Below, piece by piece: positions 44,019-52,522 of a stretch of DNA of 64,000 nucleotides. The position numbers and the translations under genes are program-made. The notes under the pieces were generated by a model, which saw only the letters and a list, made by a program, of their open reading frames with translations, did not search any database and was not told the origin of the DNA. Source of the DNA: Microvirga sp. KLBC 81. Lineage in GTDB: Bacteria > Pseudomonadota > Alphaproteobacteria > Rhizobiales > Beijerinckiaceae. Numbering within the stretch: position 1 is the first letter of the stretch; every line of letters starts with the position of its first letter. The DNA lies in contig NZ_QDAH01000002.1 in the NCBI RefSeq assembly GCF_003075415.1, forward strand, positions 62,001 to 126,000, given 5' to 3'.

Positions 44019-45503
44019 GTGCCAGCGATCCTGAGGTTGTCCTTTCTGATCCTGTCCTGCGCCCTGATTCTGTCAGGTCTGGCGCTGGCAGGGGCTGCCT
44101 ATACACGAAACTCGGAAACTCTTGCCGTCGCGCTGGCCCTCTTCCTGTTTGTTGCAGCGGGTGCTCCTTCGCTGGTTGGACGGCAAGTCCGCCGGGTTCT
44201 CAAGCGAAGGAAGCTGGTTGTCGATGATGCATCCGTCTTTGATGCCGTCACCGTCGAGCCGGCTGCGGCGCAGGTGGCACTCCATTCTCCTGAAGAACCA
44301 TCTCCCGTCGAGGACGACGGGGCTCTGCGCCGCACTCAGAAGGCTCAGGCCGTCGACCGTCTGCGGGACGGAATCACTCATGATCTCAACAACAAGCTCA
44401 TGGTGATCAGCGCGAATATCGATGCGGTTGCCCGACAGATGAAGGATCAACCATCGATCCAGCGCAAGCTGCTGTCGGCACTCGTGGCATCCGATCAGGC
44501 TGCCAAACTCATCGCCAAGTCCGCCGCTTTCGCCCGGCAGAGTGAGCCGAAGGTCCAATATCTCGACCTGTCCGAGAGAATTGATTCAGTAGCGGCCTTG
44601 ATGGGACGGTCCCTCCTGCGTGACACCGTGGAGCTGCGTGTATCGTTGGACGAGGAACTCTGGCCGGTCGAGGCCGATTCAGACGATATCGAAACGGCGA
44701 TCGTGACCTTGAGCGCCTATGTGCGCGATGCTCTGACCCAGGGCGGTACGATCTCCCTCGAAGCGCAGAACGCGCAGGTCGAGAAGGGCTCTCTCCCGAA
44801 CCTGGAGATCGAGGGCGACTTTGTTCAGCTCACGATCCGCAGCATTGCCGGAGAAAATTCCATAGATCTGGATGAGACTGCAGAGCCGGCCTTCACGCTG
44901 CAGGACATCGATGTGTCGTCATGGCTGCGCCTGAACCGCAGCTTGCATTTCCTGCAAGGCATCGGCGGAGCCTCGAAGGTTTCGCGCAGCGGCGTGGATG
45001 TGGCGATCACGTTATACTTGCCGCGTGCCCAGGCCGCGACGATGCTGCCTTTCGGAGCCATCGGTGATGATGAGTTGCCGAGCGAGGATATGCGACACAA
45101 TGCGGAAGTCCTCATCGTCGACGATGAGCTCGAGGTTGCTCTCGCTCTGCAATCCACCCTGGAAGAGTTCGGCTATGTTACCAGCATCGCCACCGATGCC
45201 GCGCAGGCCATCAAGAGCCTGAATGCGCGCAGGCCCGGTCTCGTACTGACCGATATCGCCATGCCGGGTACCATGAACGGTGTCATGCTGGCCCGCGAAG
45301 TGCGCCAGATCTTCCCCGGGCTTCCCGTTCTGCTGATCACAGGTAATCCGATCGCGGCGGGTGATGCGAGCGAGTTCCCGCTGTTGCAGAAGCCCATCAT
45401 CAGCCGCGATCTGCATGCTGTGATCCAGCGCCATCTGACGCCGCATGATGATGACGACAAAGTCGTGCCGCTGTTCCCGCGCACGACGAAGCGCGTGAGC
45501 TGA
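44019..45503 (+). CDS. Hybrid histidine kinase with degenerate ATPase and a receiver domain
   Basis: About 494 aa. Two N-terminal membrane segments (about residues 4-27 and 36-55), an H-box ITHDLNNKLMVIS (His about 121), a HATPase-like middle and a C-terminal receiver with acidic pair VDDE, phospho-acceptor Asp in LTDIAMPG (about residue 412), Thr in LLITGNP and LQKP. In the middle the N-box Asn is lost (AYVRDALTQGG instead of NARDAM), the G1 DxGxG is absent (SIAGENS) and no G2 GLGLS is present, although the last strand ITLYLPRA remains. Probably a histidine phosphotransfer scaffold rather than a kinase. GTG start uncertain (43941 also in frame). Divergent from GH3. Confidence 0.85.
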   Translation: MPAILRLSFLILSCALILSGLALAGAAYTRNSETLAVALALFLFVAAGAPSLVGRQVRRVLKRRKLVVDDASVFDAVTVEPAAAQVALHSPEEPSPVEDDGALRRTQKAQAVDRLRDGITHDLNNKLMVISANIDAVARQMKDQPSIQRKLLSALVASDQAAKLIAKSAAFARQSEPKVQYLDLSERIDSVAALMGRSLLRDTVELRVSLDEELWPVEADSDDIETAIVTLSAYVRDALTQGGTISLEAQNAQVEKGSLPNLEIEGDFVQLTIRSIAGENSIDLDETAEPAFTLQDIDVSSWLRLNRSLHFLQGIGGASKVSRSGVDVAITLYLPRAQAATMLPFGAIGDDELPSEDMRHNAEVLIVDDELEVALALQSTLEEFGYVTSIATDAAQAIKSLNARRPGLVLTDIAMPGTMNGVMLAREVRQIFPGLPVLLITGNPIAAGDASEFPLLQKPIISRDLHAVIQRHLTPHDDDDKVVPLFPRTTKRVS

Positions 45504-46205
45504 TCACGAGGCCAAGGCCGCAGCCGTCAAAGGAACTGCAACCTCTTCTGCCGCCCGCGCGAGCGCAGCGAAAAGCCTTTGTTGCGGCTTCTTCCAGACC
45601 AGAAGCTCAGGATGCCATTGGACGCCGATGAGGAATGGTGCCTTCTCGTTCTCGATGGCCTGAACGATCCCGCTCTCGTCGCGCGCTGCGATCTTCAAGC
45701 CCTCGCCGAGCCGATCCACGGATTGATGATGCAATGCATTCACGAGGCAGGGATTGCAGCTCAGGATCCTGTCCAGCCGGGAATCCGGCTCGATGGCCAC
45801 ACGCTTCTTCGGCAGAACCGTGCGCATCTTCGGCGCCTGAACATAGACCTCGTAGATATCCGTGTGCAGGGTTCCGCCCAGGGCCACGTTAATCATCTGC
45901 GAGCCCCGGCAGATACCGAGGATCGGGAGCTGCTGAGGTAATGCGGCCCGCAACAGCGACAATTCCATCTTGTCGCGCTCCGGGTCGATGCGCACGTCGG
46001 GCAGGACCTTCCCGCCATAGATTTCCGCGCCGATGTCGTCGCCGCCGCCGATGACAAGGCCTTGCAACGGCTCCTCGGGCAGGGGCTCGCCTGGCACGAG
46101 GCGGACGGAGCGCGCACCCACGCGGGCGAGTGCCAGGCGATGCATGAGGTAGCTGCGCCAGCCGCCAAGTCTTGAGGTGGTAACGCCGATCAAAGGCCTC
46201 GTCAT
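45504..46205 (-). CDS. Class I glutamine amidotransferase / gamma-glutamyl hydrolase (PuuD-like)
   Basis: 233-aa cytoplasmic peptidase C26-type enzyme. Nucleophile Cys in GICRGSQMINV (about residue 96) and His-Glu in GVQWHPE (about residue 209); GGGDDI near residue 44 forms the oxyanion region. Relatives split gamma-glutamyl amides such as gamma-glutamyl-GABA. Start 46205 overlaps the stop of the amidoligase gene by 4 bp, so one makes and the other breaks glutamyl-type amides in a coupled pair. The longer frame to 46337 lies wholly inside the amidoligase gene. Confidence 0.92.
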   Translation of the reverse strand: MTRPLIGVTTSRLGGWRSYLMHRLALARVGARSVRLVPGEPLPEEPLQGLVIGGGDDIGAEIYGGKVLPDVRIDPERDKMELSLLRAALPQQLPILGICRGSQMINVALGGTLHTDIYEVYVQAPKMRTVLPKKRVAIEPDSRLDRILSCNPCLVNALHHQSVDRLGEGLKIAARDESGIVQAIENEKAPFLIGVQWHPELLVWKKPQQRLFAALARAAEEVAVPLTAAALAS

Positions 46206-47179
46206 GACCGCACGACCTGCTCCACCACGTTGGCCCAGCTCTTGTCCTCGCCTTCGAAGGCAAGATAGGTGCTGCCCACCATGTCGAGTTTCTCGCGGTC
46301 GACAGCCAAGCGCTCCACGGTCACCCAGCGGTTCCACTCCGGCGCGATGCTCCAGCCCGGGTCGCTCACGCGTGCATCGGGGAGCCGATAGTGAAAGGTC
46401 GGCCGTGCGTTGATCTTCTCGTTTGGCAGCACGGCGCGCACGCGGTCCCGGTCGAGATGATGCAGGAGCGGAAGCAGATCGAGGTCCCGGTTGCGGGTGG
46501 GGTTCGCCTCAAGATAATCATCGATGAAACGCGGGATGTCGGGCCAGTAATCGGGCGAGACGATCATGCGCACGTAATCCGCTGGGAACGGATCGGCGAA
46601 GCCAAGGAGATTGCGTGTGCGGTCGGGCGAGACCTCGCGGCGCAGCCAGGGATTCAGGAGCACGAAGCTCTTCATGAAGGCTGCGAGGGTCTGAGCATCC
46701 TGGCGCGGGATTTCCGGATTGAAGTGAAGACCAAAGGCGTAGAAGGGCGCATCCTGGGTGCCCTTCGCGCCGAGCTTGCGCAGGATGCCGAGAATACGGT
46801 CGAGCTCCTGCAGGCGGTCGATGGGGGTCGGTGCCGTCACCAGCTCGCAGGGCACGAGATAGCTTGCGGCAAAGCCGAAGAGGGCCGCGATCTTGGGCAG
46901 CACGCCTTTCTGGCTGCCTGCGCTCTTGCCTGGATGCAGGATGCGGCTGTCGAGCTCGACCGTTAGCTCGCCGATAGCGGAATCCTTCAAGGCAAAGGAA
47001 TGCGGGTCCACCTCGATGAGCCGGCCGCCCAGCGCTTCCTGCAAGGCTTGCACCGTCTTCTCGGCGGAAGGCCCGACGAATTCGATCTCCACCCCGACCG
47101 TGCGCACCTCGCCCTGCTCGTTGTAAAGCACGGGAGGCGCAAGAAAATCGATCGACGTGGGAAGCGCAGTCTGCGCCAT
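46202..47179 (-). CDS. Amidoligase-family (GS-like COOH-NH2 ligase) enzyme
   Basis: 325 aa. Family blocks: VGVEIEF with the metal-binding Glu pair (about residue 28), LTVELDSR (about 73), FGLHFNPEIP (about residue 150), and a conserved RPTFHYRLPD...WNRWVTVERLA end (about 265-300). These proteins have a glutamine-synthetase-like core and form amide bonds, probably gamma-glutamyl or peptide. Start 47179 is preceded by GGAGTTCTCG; the frame extends to 47500 only because it is open through the divergent exporter gene. Coupled to the amidotransferase downstream. Divergent from MATE (142-bp gap). Confidence 0.88.
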   Translation of the reverse strand: MAQTALPTSIDFLAPPVLYNEQGEVRTVGVEIEFVGPSAEKTVQALQEALGGRLIEVDPHSFALKDSAIGELTVELDSRILHPGKSAGSQKGVLPKIAALFGFAASYLVPCELVTAPTPIDRLQELDRILGILRKLGAKGTQDAPFYAFGLHFNPEIPRQDAQTLAAFMKSFVLLNPWLRREVSPDRTRNLLGFADPFPADYVRMIVSPDYWPDIPRFIDDYLEANPTRNRDLDLLPLLHHLDRDRVRAVLPNEKINARPTFHYRLPDARVSDPGWSIAPEWNRWVTVERLAVDREKLDMVGSTYLAFEGEDKSWANVVEQVVRS

Positions 47180-47321
47180 CGAGAACTCCGGCAGAACACG
47201 AAAGCGTGAGGCGTGGGAGTGAACGGGCGCGGTGTAGCTGAGTTCCTTGTTTTTGCTTTCCCCCCTCTTTTCAGGGCCGTGGTGTGGCTTTCGAGGCTTC
47301 GTTTGGGTAAAACCCGCCACC

Positions 47322-48743
47322 ATGATCGCGAAAAATGAGACATTTGATAAATCCGCCTGGCTGGCGGAGCTGCGGGCGACGCTGTCTTTGGGCTGGCCTC
47401 TGATTCTGACAAACGTGGCGCAGAACGCCCTGATGACATCGGATGTCATCCTCATGGGATGGCTCGGCTCCGATGCCCTGGCGGCCGGCGCCCTCGGCAC
47501 GAATCTTTATTTCGCCTTCCTGATTTTCGGCATCGGCCTCATGAGCGCAACCTCGCCTCTGATCGCCGAGGAGCTGGGTCGCAGGCGTCATTCCGTCCGC
47601 GAGGTGCGCCGGACGGTGCGGCAGGGATTCTGGGCGGCGCTCACTGTCGCGGTGCCGATCTGGATCGTCTCCTGGAACGGCGAAATCATCCTGCTCGCCA
47701 TGGGACAGGAGCCGAGGCTCGCGCACGAGGCGGGTGAGTACATGCGCGCGCTCCAATGGAGCCTGCTGCCGTTCCTGCTCTATCTCGTGCTGCGCTCGTT
47801 CCTGGCAGCATTGGAGCGTCCCGGCTGGCCGCTCATCATCGGCGTTCTCGCCGTTCCGGTGAACTTAGGAGCCGCCTATTGCTTCATGTTCGGCAAGTTC
47901 GGCATGCCACATCTTGGCCTGATCGGCGCGGGCGTGGGCACGGTTGTGTCGAGCACCTTCATGTTCGTCGCTCTGGCCCTCGTGATCGGCCTCGATCCAA
48001 AGCTCAATCGCTACCACATCTTCGGCCGCTTCTGGCGTTCCGATTGGCCGCGCTATCGGACGCTCTGGCGCATCGGCGTGCCCATCGGCCTGACGCTCGC
48101 CTTCGAGGTGACGATCTTCAACGCGGCGGCCCTCCTCATGGGGCGCATCGGCGCCAATGAACTGGCCGCCCATGCCATCGCGCTTCAGATCGCCTCCTTC
48201 TGCTTCATGGTCCCCTTCGGCTTAAGCCAGGCGGCAACGGTGCGCGTGGGCCGTGCCTATGGTGCGCAGGATGCAGCGGGCGTGACGCGGGCGGGCTGGA
48301 CGGCTTTTGCTCTTGCCGCGAGCTTCATGATCGTCACCGCGTCTCTCATGCTTTTTGCCCCGCACCTGCTGCTGAGTGCCTTCCTGGATCTCAGCGACCC
48401 AAAGAATGCGCCGGTGATCGGCTTTGCCGTTTCCTTCTTGGTCATGGCGGCGATCTTCCAGCTCGCCGACGCGTCGCAGGCTGTGGGTGCGGGCATGCTG
48501 CGCGGCCTGCAGGATACGCGGGTGCCGATGCTCTATGCGGCCTTCGGCTACTGGGGCATCGGCCTGCCACTCGGCGTGATCCTGGCCTTCGGCACGCCGC
48601 TTCGCGGCATCGGCATCTGGATCGGCCTGGCGACGGGGCTCGGCGTCGTCGCCTCCCTGATGCTCTGGCGCTGGGTGCGCCGCGACCGGCTCGGCTTGGT
48701 CACGGCCGTGCCGCAGGATGTTCAGGAGGCATTCGCGAGCTGA
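47322..48743 (+). CDS. MATE-family efflux transporter (NorM-like)
   Basis: 473 aa with twelve hydrophobic segments, multidrug/toxin exporter driven by Na+ or H+. First half begins SLGWPLILTNVAQNALMTSDVILMG (about residue 20-44), typical of NorM; the second-half repeat starts with RIGVPIGLTLAFEVTIFNAA (about 247) and GLSQAATVRVGRAYGAQ (about 303). Start 47322 fits; an in-frame start at 47247 adds residues that do not resemble the family. Its end overlaps the ispH remnant (convergent) by 22 bp. Divergent from the amidoligase operon. Confidence 0.93.
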   Translation: MIAKNETFDKSAWLAELRATLSLGWPLILTNVAQNALMTSDVILMGWLGSDALAAGALGTNLYFAFLIFGIGLMSATSPLIAEELGRRRHSVREVRRTVRQGFWAALTVAVPIWIVSWNGEIILLAMGQEPRLAHEAGEYMRALQWSLLPFLLYLVLRSFLAALERPGWPLIIGVLAVPVNLGAAYCFMFGKFGMPHLGLIGAGVGTVVSSTFMFVALALVIGLDPKLNRYHIFGRFWRSDWPRYRTLWRIGVPIGLTLAFEVTIFNAAALLMGRIGANELAAHAIALQIASFCFMVPFGLSQAATVRVGRAYGAQDAAGVTRAGWTAFALAASFMIVTASLMLFAPHLLLSAFLDLSDPKNAPVIGFAVSFLVMAAIFQLADASQAVGAGMLRGLQDTRVPMLYAAFGYWGIGLPLGVILAFGTPLRGIGIWIGLATGLGVVASLMLWRWVRRDRLGLVTAVPQDVQEAFAS

Positions 48744-49126
48744 GCGATCAGCTTTGAGAGATCGACCGGTGCGAATTGCATGCCCTCATGGGTCACGTGG
48801 ACTTCCCCGACGGTGATCCGCCGCCACTGCGCAAGCAGGGCGAGAGCCCCCTGCACCAGCTCCTCCGGCGCGGACGCGCCAGCGGTGAGGCCGATCACTG
48901 CCGCTCCGTCGATGAAGGAGAGCGTCAGGTCCTTCGGATCCTGCATGAGAAGCGCGGGCCGCCCCTCGCTCTCCGCCACTTCGCGGAGACGATTCGTGTT
49001 CGATGAATTGCGCGCACCGCACACGATGATGCGCTCGGCCCGTTTGGCGATGACCCGCACGGCGAGTTGGCGGTTCTGCGTGGCGTAGCAGATCGTCTTC
49101 GTGTCCGGTCCCTGGATGGCGGGGAA
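48722..49126 (-). pseudogene. ispH: 3' half of ispH (HMBPP reductase), truncated
   Basis: About 134 codons matching the C-terminal part of IspH, the last enzyme of the MEP isoprenoid pathway. Recognisable are FPAIQGPDTKTICYATQNRQ, GARNSSNTNRLREVAE and GLTAGASAPEELVQG, including the SxN and second/third-Cys regions. The N-terminal half, with the first 4Fe-4S Cys, is missing; the sequence runs upstream into hpnE in another frame at about 49126-49135. Not functional. Because MEP-dependent cells need IspH, another copy should exist elsewhere. Confidence 0.85.
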
Positions 49127-49827
49127 AGGCTCAAGCCGATGACGCGCCGATCATTGGTCAGAAGCTGTCTCAGGCGCTGTCCTGTCAGGATAGAGACACC
49201 GTGTGCCTTCAGGGTTGCGACCACTGGTTGGATCAAATCCTCGCTTAGACCATTCTTCGCGACCAGCAGCCTGCCTGAGCGTGGCCACAGCAGACGCCGT
49301 AATGCGAGAGCAAGCCGCTTGGCGGAGGCGACATTCGGCGGCGTGTTGAGAACGGCGACCGTGAGAGGGCCGATCAGGCTGTCCATGATGGGCCTGTCGC
49401 AGATGATGGAGGCCACCGAGCATTCCTGCGCCGGAAAGGCGAGGCGCACGATGCGCGAGAGATCGGCGAGGCCCAGGCCTTTCGGGCGTCGCGACGGCCA
49501 CAGCCAGGACCAGGGCGACAGACCGATGCGTCGCTTGGTTCCTGCGCGCATATCGTGAATGGGAAGTCCTTTCGGCTCCGGTTCGATCCATCTGTCTCTC
49601 GCCCCAACGGCTTTGAGGAGGTTCAGCGCATGCCGGTTCGCCGTGAACAGCACATGGGTGCCGTTGTCGTGAGAAAAGCCACCGGCCGGATGCAGCGTGC
49701 GGCAGCGCCCGCCTGGATGCGGGGCCGCCTCATAGAGAATGACCTCCCCGCCTTCCTTCGTCACGGCGAGGGCGGCACTCAGGCCGGCAATGCCGGCTCC
49801 GATGATATGGATGCGTCTTGCCGTCAT
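49127..49827 (-). pseudogene. hpnE: 5' part of hpnE (hydroxysqualene dehydroxylase), truncated
   Basis: About 234 of some 420 residues of an HpnE-type FAD enzyme, which with HpnC and HpnD makes squalene. The FAD-binding turn IIGAGIAGLSAALAV is at the start, then HPGGRCRTL and DNGTHVLFTANRHALNLL. The sequence stays family-like to RRVIGLS and then breaks into ispH in a different frame. Its ATG overlaps the stop of the hpnD remnant by 4 bp, showing the old operon order. Confidence 0.85.
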
Positions 49828-50105
49828 GCGGGCCTCATGGCGCGGGTGAGGAGGTGCAATTTGTCTGTCGCTGTCAGCTGGAGTTTTCCCTGGCGTGTGC
49901 CCGAGCCGCGGTCGGTGAGCCGTTCGAGAACGCGACGGTAGTTTTCCATCATCAGGATCGCGGGTTCGAGGTCGGCCCGATCAAGGCGCGTCAAGGCTTC
50001 GTCCGCGGCGGCAATGCCTGCACGGGCCTCATCGGCCAAAGTCTCGCACACGCGGGCGAAGCGTGGATCGGCGACGAGGACGGCCGCCGGCGCATCCGAT
50101 AGAGC
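49824..50105 (-). pseudogene. hpnD: 3' end of hpnD (presqualene diphosphate synthase)
   Basis: About 93 codons matching the end of HpnD/squalene-phytoene synthase proteins: AVLVADPRFARVCETLADEA, ADLEPAILMMENYRRVLERL and a Leu/Arg end. No start or active-site Asp-rich motifs remain. Upstream it joins the desaturase remnant near 50090-50110. CrtB is the alternative, but overlap with hpnE favours hpnD. Confidence 0.75.
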
Positions 50106-50974
50106 ACGACGCCGGAGCAGGCGGGCTCGAAATCCTTTCGGGCGTAATGCTCGCCCACCTCGCCGCCCACGAGCTCGCGATAGGTGCGAATGGAATCCAT
50201 GTTGGAGATGACGCTGTCGTAAGCCGCGGCATCTCCATTGGCGAGCACAAGACCCTTGACCGCGCCATCCTCGATCTGCACGGAGGTCACGTCCGATGCG
50301 GGCTTGAAGGCCGCACCGAGTTCGGCCGCGAGCTTCATCAGCGCCTCGGCCACCGCGCGCGTGCCGCCCATGGGATACCACACGCCATCTGCCGCCTGCA
50401 TATGCGCGATGGCGCAGAGAACGGCGGGCGAGCCGTAGGGAGAAGAGCCCGCATATTGCGTGAAATGATCGAGCATCTGCGCCAGACGCTTGTCCTTCAC
50501 CTTGGAGCGTATGATGCCGGCAACCGACGAACCCATGCGCAGGGACAGCACATCCCGTAGGGTGGCAGGGTTCATGTTGGCGCGGATGTTGATGGTGTCG
50601 AACAGGTCCTCCACCGGTTTTCAGAGGAAGAAGCGATTGGAAATGTCGAGAAGATGCGCCGAGATTTCCTGGAAGCGCTTGTAGCCCTCGCCAGCGCCCC
50701 TGCCGGACACGAAGCGATCCATGGCATCGATGTCTTCCTGCAGGTCGATCCGCGTGCCGTCATCGAAGAAACAGCGCCATTGCGGATCCAGCCGCACGAG
50801 GTCGAGATAATCGCTTAAATTGCGTCCGGCTTCTGCGAAGATGCGCTCCAAAACACGTGGCACGGTGAGGATCGTCGGGCCCATGTCGAAGCGAAAGCCG
50901 CCTTCGTGCAGCACTGCTGGCTTGCCGCCCAGACCCCCGCCGATCGCGGCAACAGAAGCTCCTTGAGCGCTCAC
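50106..50974 (-). pseudogene. CrtI/CrtN-type desaturase remnant B
   Basis: Starts with GTG at 50974 (ribosome site GGAGGA) as VAAIGGGLGG, then jumps directly to KPAVLHEGGFRFDMGPTIL, so about 25 residues of the FAD fold are deleted between two LGG words. The frame continues to FFL and meets TGA at 50621-50623 where the family has Trp (W of KPVEDLFDTI), then continues in the same frame (MGSSVAGIIRSKVKD, YGSPAVLCAIAHMQ, VISNMDSIRTYREL) to CSGVVLY and breaks into hpnD. About 290 of some 500 codons are left. Product was a carotenoid (phytoene or squalene-type) desaturase. Confidence 0.85.
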
Positions 50975-51309
50975 GAAGGTCCTCCCGTCAGATCCCGGCC
51001 ATGAAACGTTGGCGCAAAGGCTCTCAGGCCTTTTCCCCTAGTCGTGCGCATGGCTCGAAGCTCTGGTTCTAGGAAGCGCCAAACGCGGTTCAAGGTGACC
51101 TCATGATCATGGGACGACGGGCGCAGATCATGTGCATCACGTGCCCTCCGGCGCGCGGATGACAGGATCGAAGCCTGCGGCAGCGAAGAGGACCCCGCAC
51201 ATCGTTGGTATAATAGAGCAGCGGAGGCCCCGGCCTGCGCCAGGGGCGAAAGCCCATGCGATCTCCACCATGGGGGAGGACAGCATAGGCGCGCCACAGC
51301 ATGGGAAAC
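50975..51309 (-). other. Degraded stretch between desaturase B and the DUF2141 remnant
   Basis: 335 bp. Short protein-like pieces occur in different minus frames (GVLFAAAGFDPVIRAPEG, and LNRVWRFLEPELRAM close to 51065). They look like leftovers of one more gene, but I cannot name the family. No intact gene, repeat or tRNA. Confidence 0.4.
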
Positions 51310-51569
51310 TTACCGGATCTGGATCACGATCATCGTCGAGGGATCTTTCACGATGATGCGGGCTGCTTCGAAATTCGGTGGACCGCGCCGGCCTTCGCCG
51401 TTTCTCGGTCCCTGTAGGGGCAGGTGATCTCCTCGAAGCTGGTGTCGCAGATGCCGGCATAAACCATGCCCTGCGTGGAGCCGACACCTTCTGCGCGTAT
51501 GGTGAGGGTGGCGGCCTGGGCGGAGGACGCGATGAGAACGAAACCCAAAATCCACCCAACGCGTCTCAT
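51310..51569 (-). pseudogene. DUF2141 protein remnant
   Basis: Start at 51569 (ribosome site AAGGAAT region) with signal peptide RVGWILGFVLIASSAQA and the family's opening TLTIRAEGVGSTQGMVYAGIC. After about 60 codons the frame is lost near 51380 and the family's end, PPNFEAARIIVKDPS, appears in another frame with stop at 51310. About 50 central residues (usually AVFHDENGNG) are missing. DUF2141 genes are common beside carotenoid genes. Confidence 0.7.
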
Positions 51570-51579
51570 TCCTTCTCCC

Positions 51580-52522
51580 CTATGAAGTGGCCTCGCGGAT
51601 TGCTTGCGTCTCAGGTTCCCGCTCGCGCCATCCGGCACGTCGGCGTTCCCAGTCTTCCAACAGGAGGCGTGTGGTGATGCGCGCACCCTCGTAGATGACC
51701 GGCAGGCCGCTGCCGGGATGCGTTCCGCCGCCCACCAGGTAGACGTTGCGACCGAACCGGTTGTGCGGCCGGAAATAGAGCATCTGGGTGAGATTGTGTG
51801 CGAGGCTGAAGGTTGCGCCCTCGAAGACGGAGAACTCGTCCTGCCAGCCGCGCGGCGTCACCATACGCTCGAAGCGGATCCTGCCTTCGAGGTCCGTGAG
51901 GCCCAGGAGCTTCGATCTCTCGAGCACGATTCTGCGGTAGCGTTTTGCCTCGTGCCGCTAGTCGATGTTACAGCGCAAATTCGGAACTGGCATGAGCAGG
52001 TAGAGGCTCGTGTGACCTTTGGGGGGCAGCGACGAATCCGTCGCACCGGCATGCTGCACATAAATCGAAGGCTCTTCTGGCATAACACCTCCGGTGATCT
52101 CGCGAATATTGCGCTCGTAATCGCGGGCAAGAAGAATCGTGTGATGTGAGAGGTCCCCCACCTCACTCTCGGATGCCGAGATAGAGCATGAAGGTCGAGC
52201 ACGAGAGTTTGGCGCGGCTGAACTTCTTGTTTGACCACCGTGGGCGCAAGGTCTGCGGCACGAGACGATTCATGGCATGGCCGAAATCGCCGTTGACGAC
52301 AATGGCGCCCGCCGCAAAATGCTCGCCGCCGGTTTCGACGCCAACAGCCTCGCCACCTTCGTAGAGAATGCGGTCCACCGGAGTATCGAGCCGAATATGG
52401 ACACCCATCTTGCGGGCGACCTTCGCCATGGCTTCCGATACCGCGCCGCAACCGCCGATGGCAAGGCCGCCAGGGCCTGCGCCGACGACGGCCACACGCG
52501 GCGAGTGCAAGGCATTCGGCAT
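51580..52522 (-). pseudogene. CrtI/CrtN-type desaturase remnant A
   Basis: Begins MPNALHSPRVAVVGAGPGGLA at 52522, then jumps at about 52455 to IGGCGAVSEAMAKVARKMG, losing roughly 200 codons. FSCSTFMLYLG-like sequence is followed by a frameshift near 52160 and continues as LSHHTILLARDYERNI and YVQHAGATDSSLPPKGH, then a TAG at 51958-51960 in place of the Trp of NIDW. Beyond it the same frame goes on with RYRRIVLERSKL, FSLAHNLTQMLYFRPHNRF and GTHPGSGLPVIYEGAR to the stop. Three lesions. Distinct from remnant B in sequence, so the operon once had two desaturases. Confidence 0.88.

Noticed and set aside
48722-49060. The 112-codon frame as an intact small gene
   Set aside because: It is the end of ispH; the conserved sequence continues upstream of its first Met to about 49126 and the N-terminal half is missing.
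51137-51559. A 140-codon minus-strand frame in the decayed carotenoid region
   Set aside because: It crosses the DUF2141 remnant out of frame and mixes pieces of different genes; not an intact gene.
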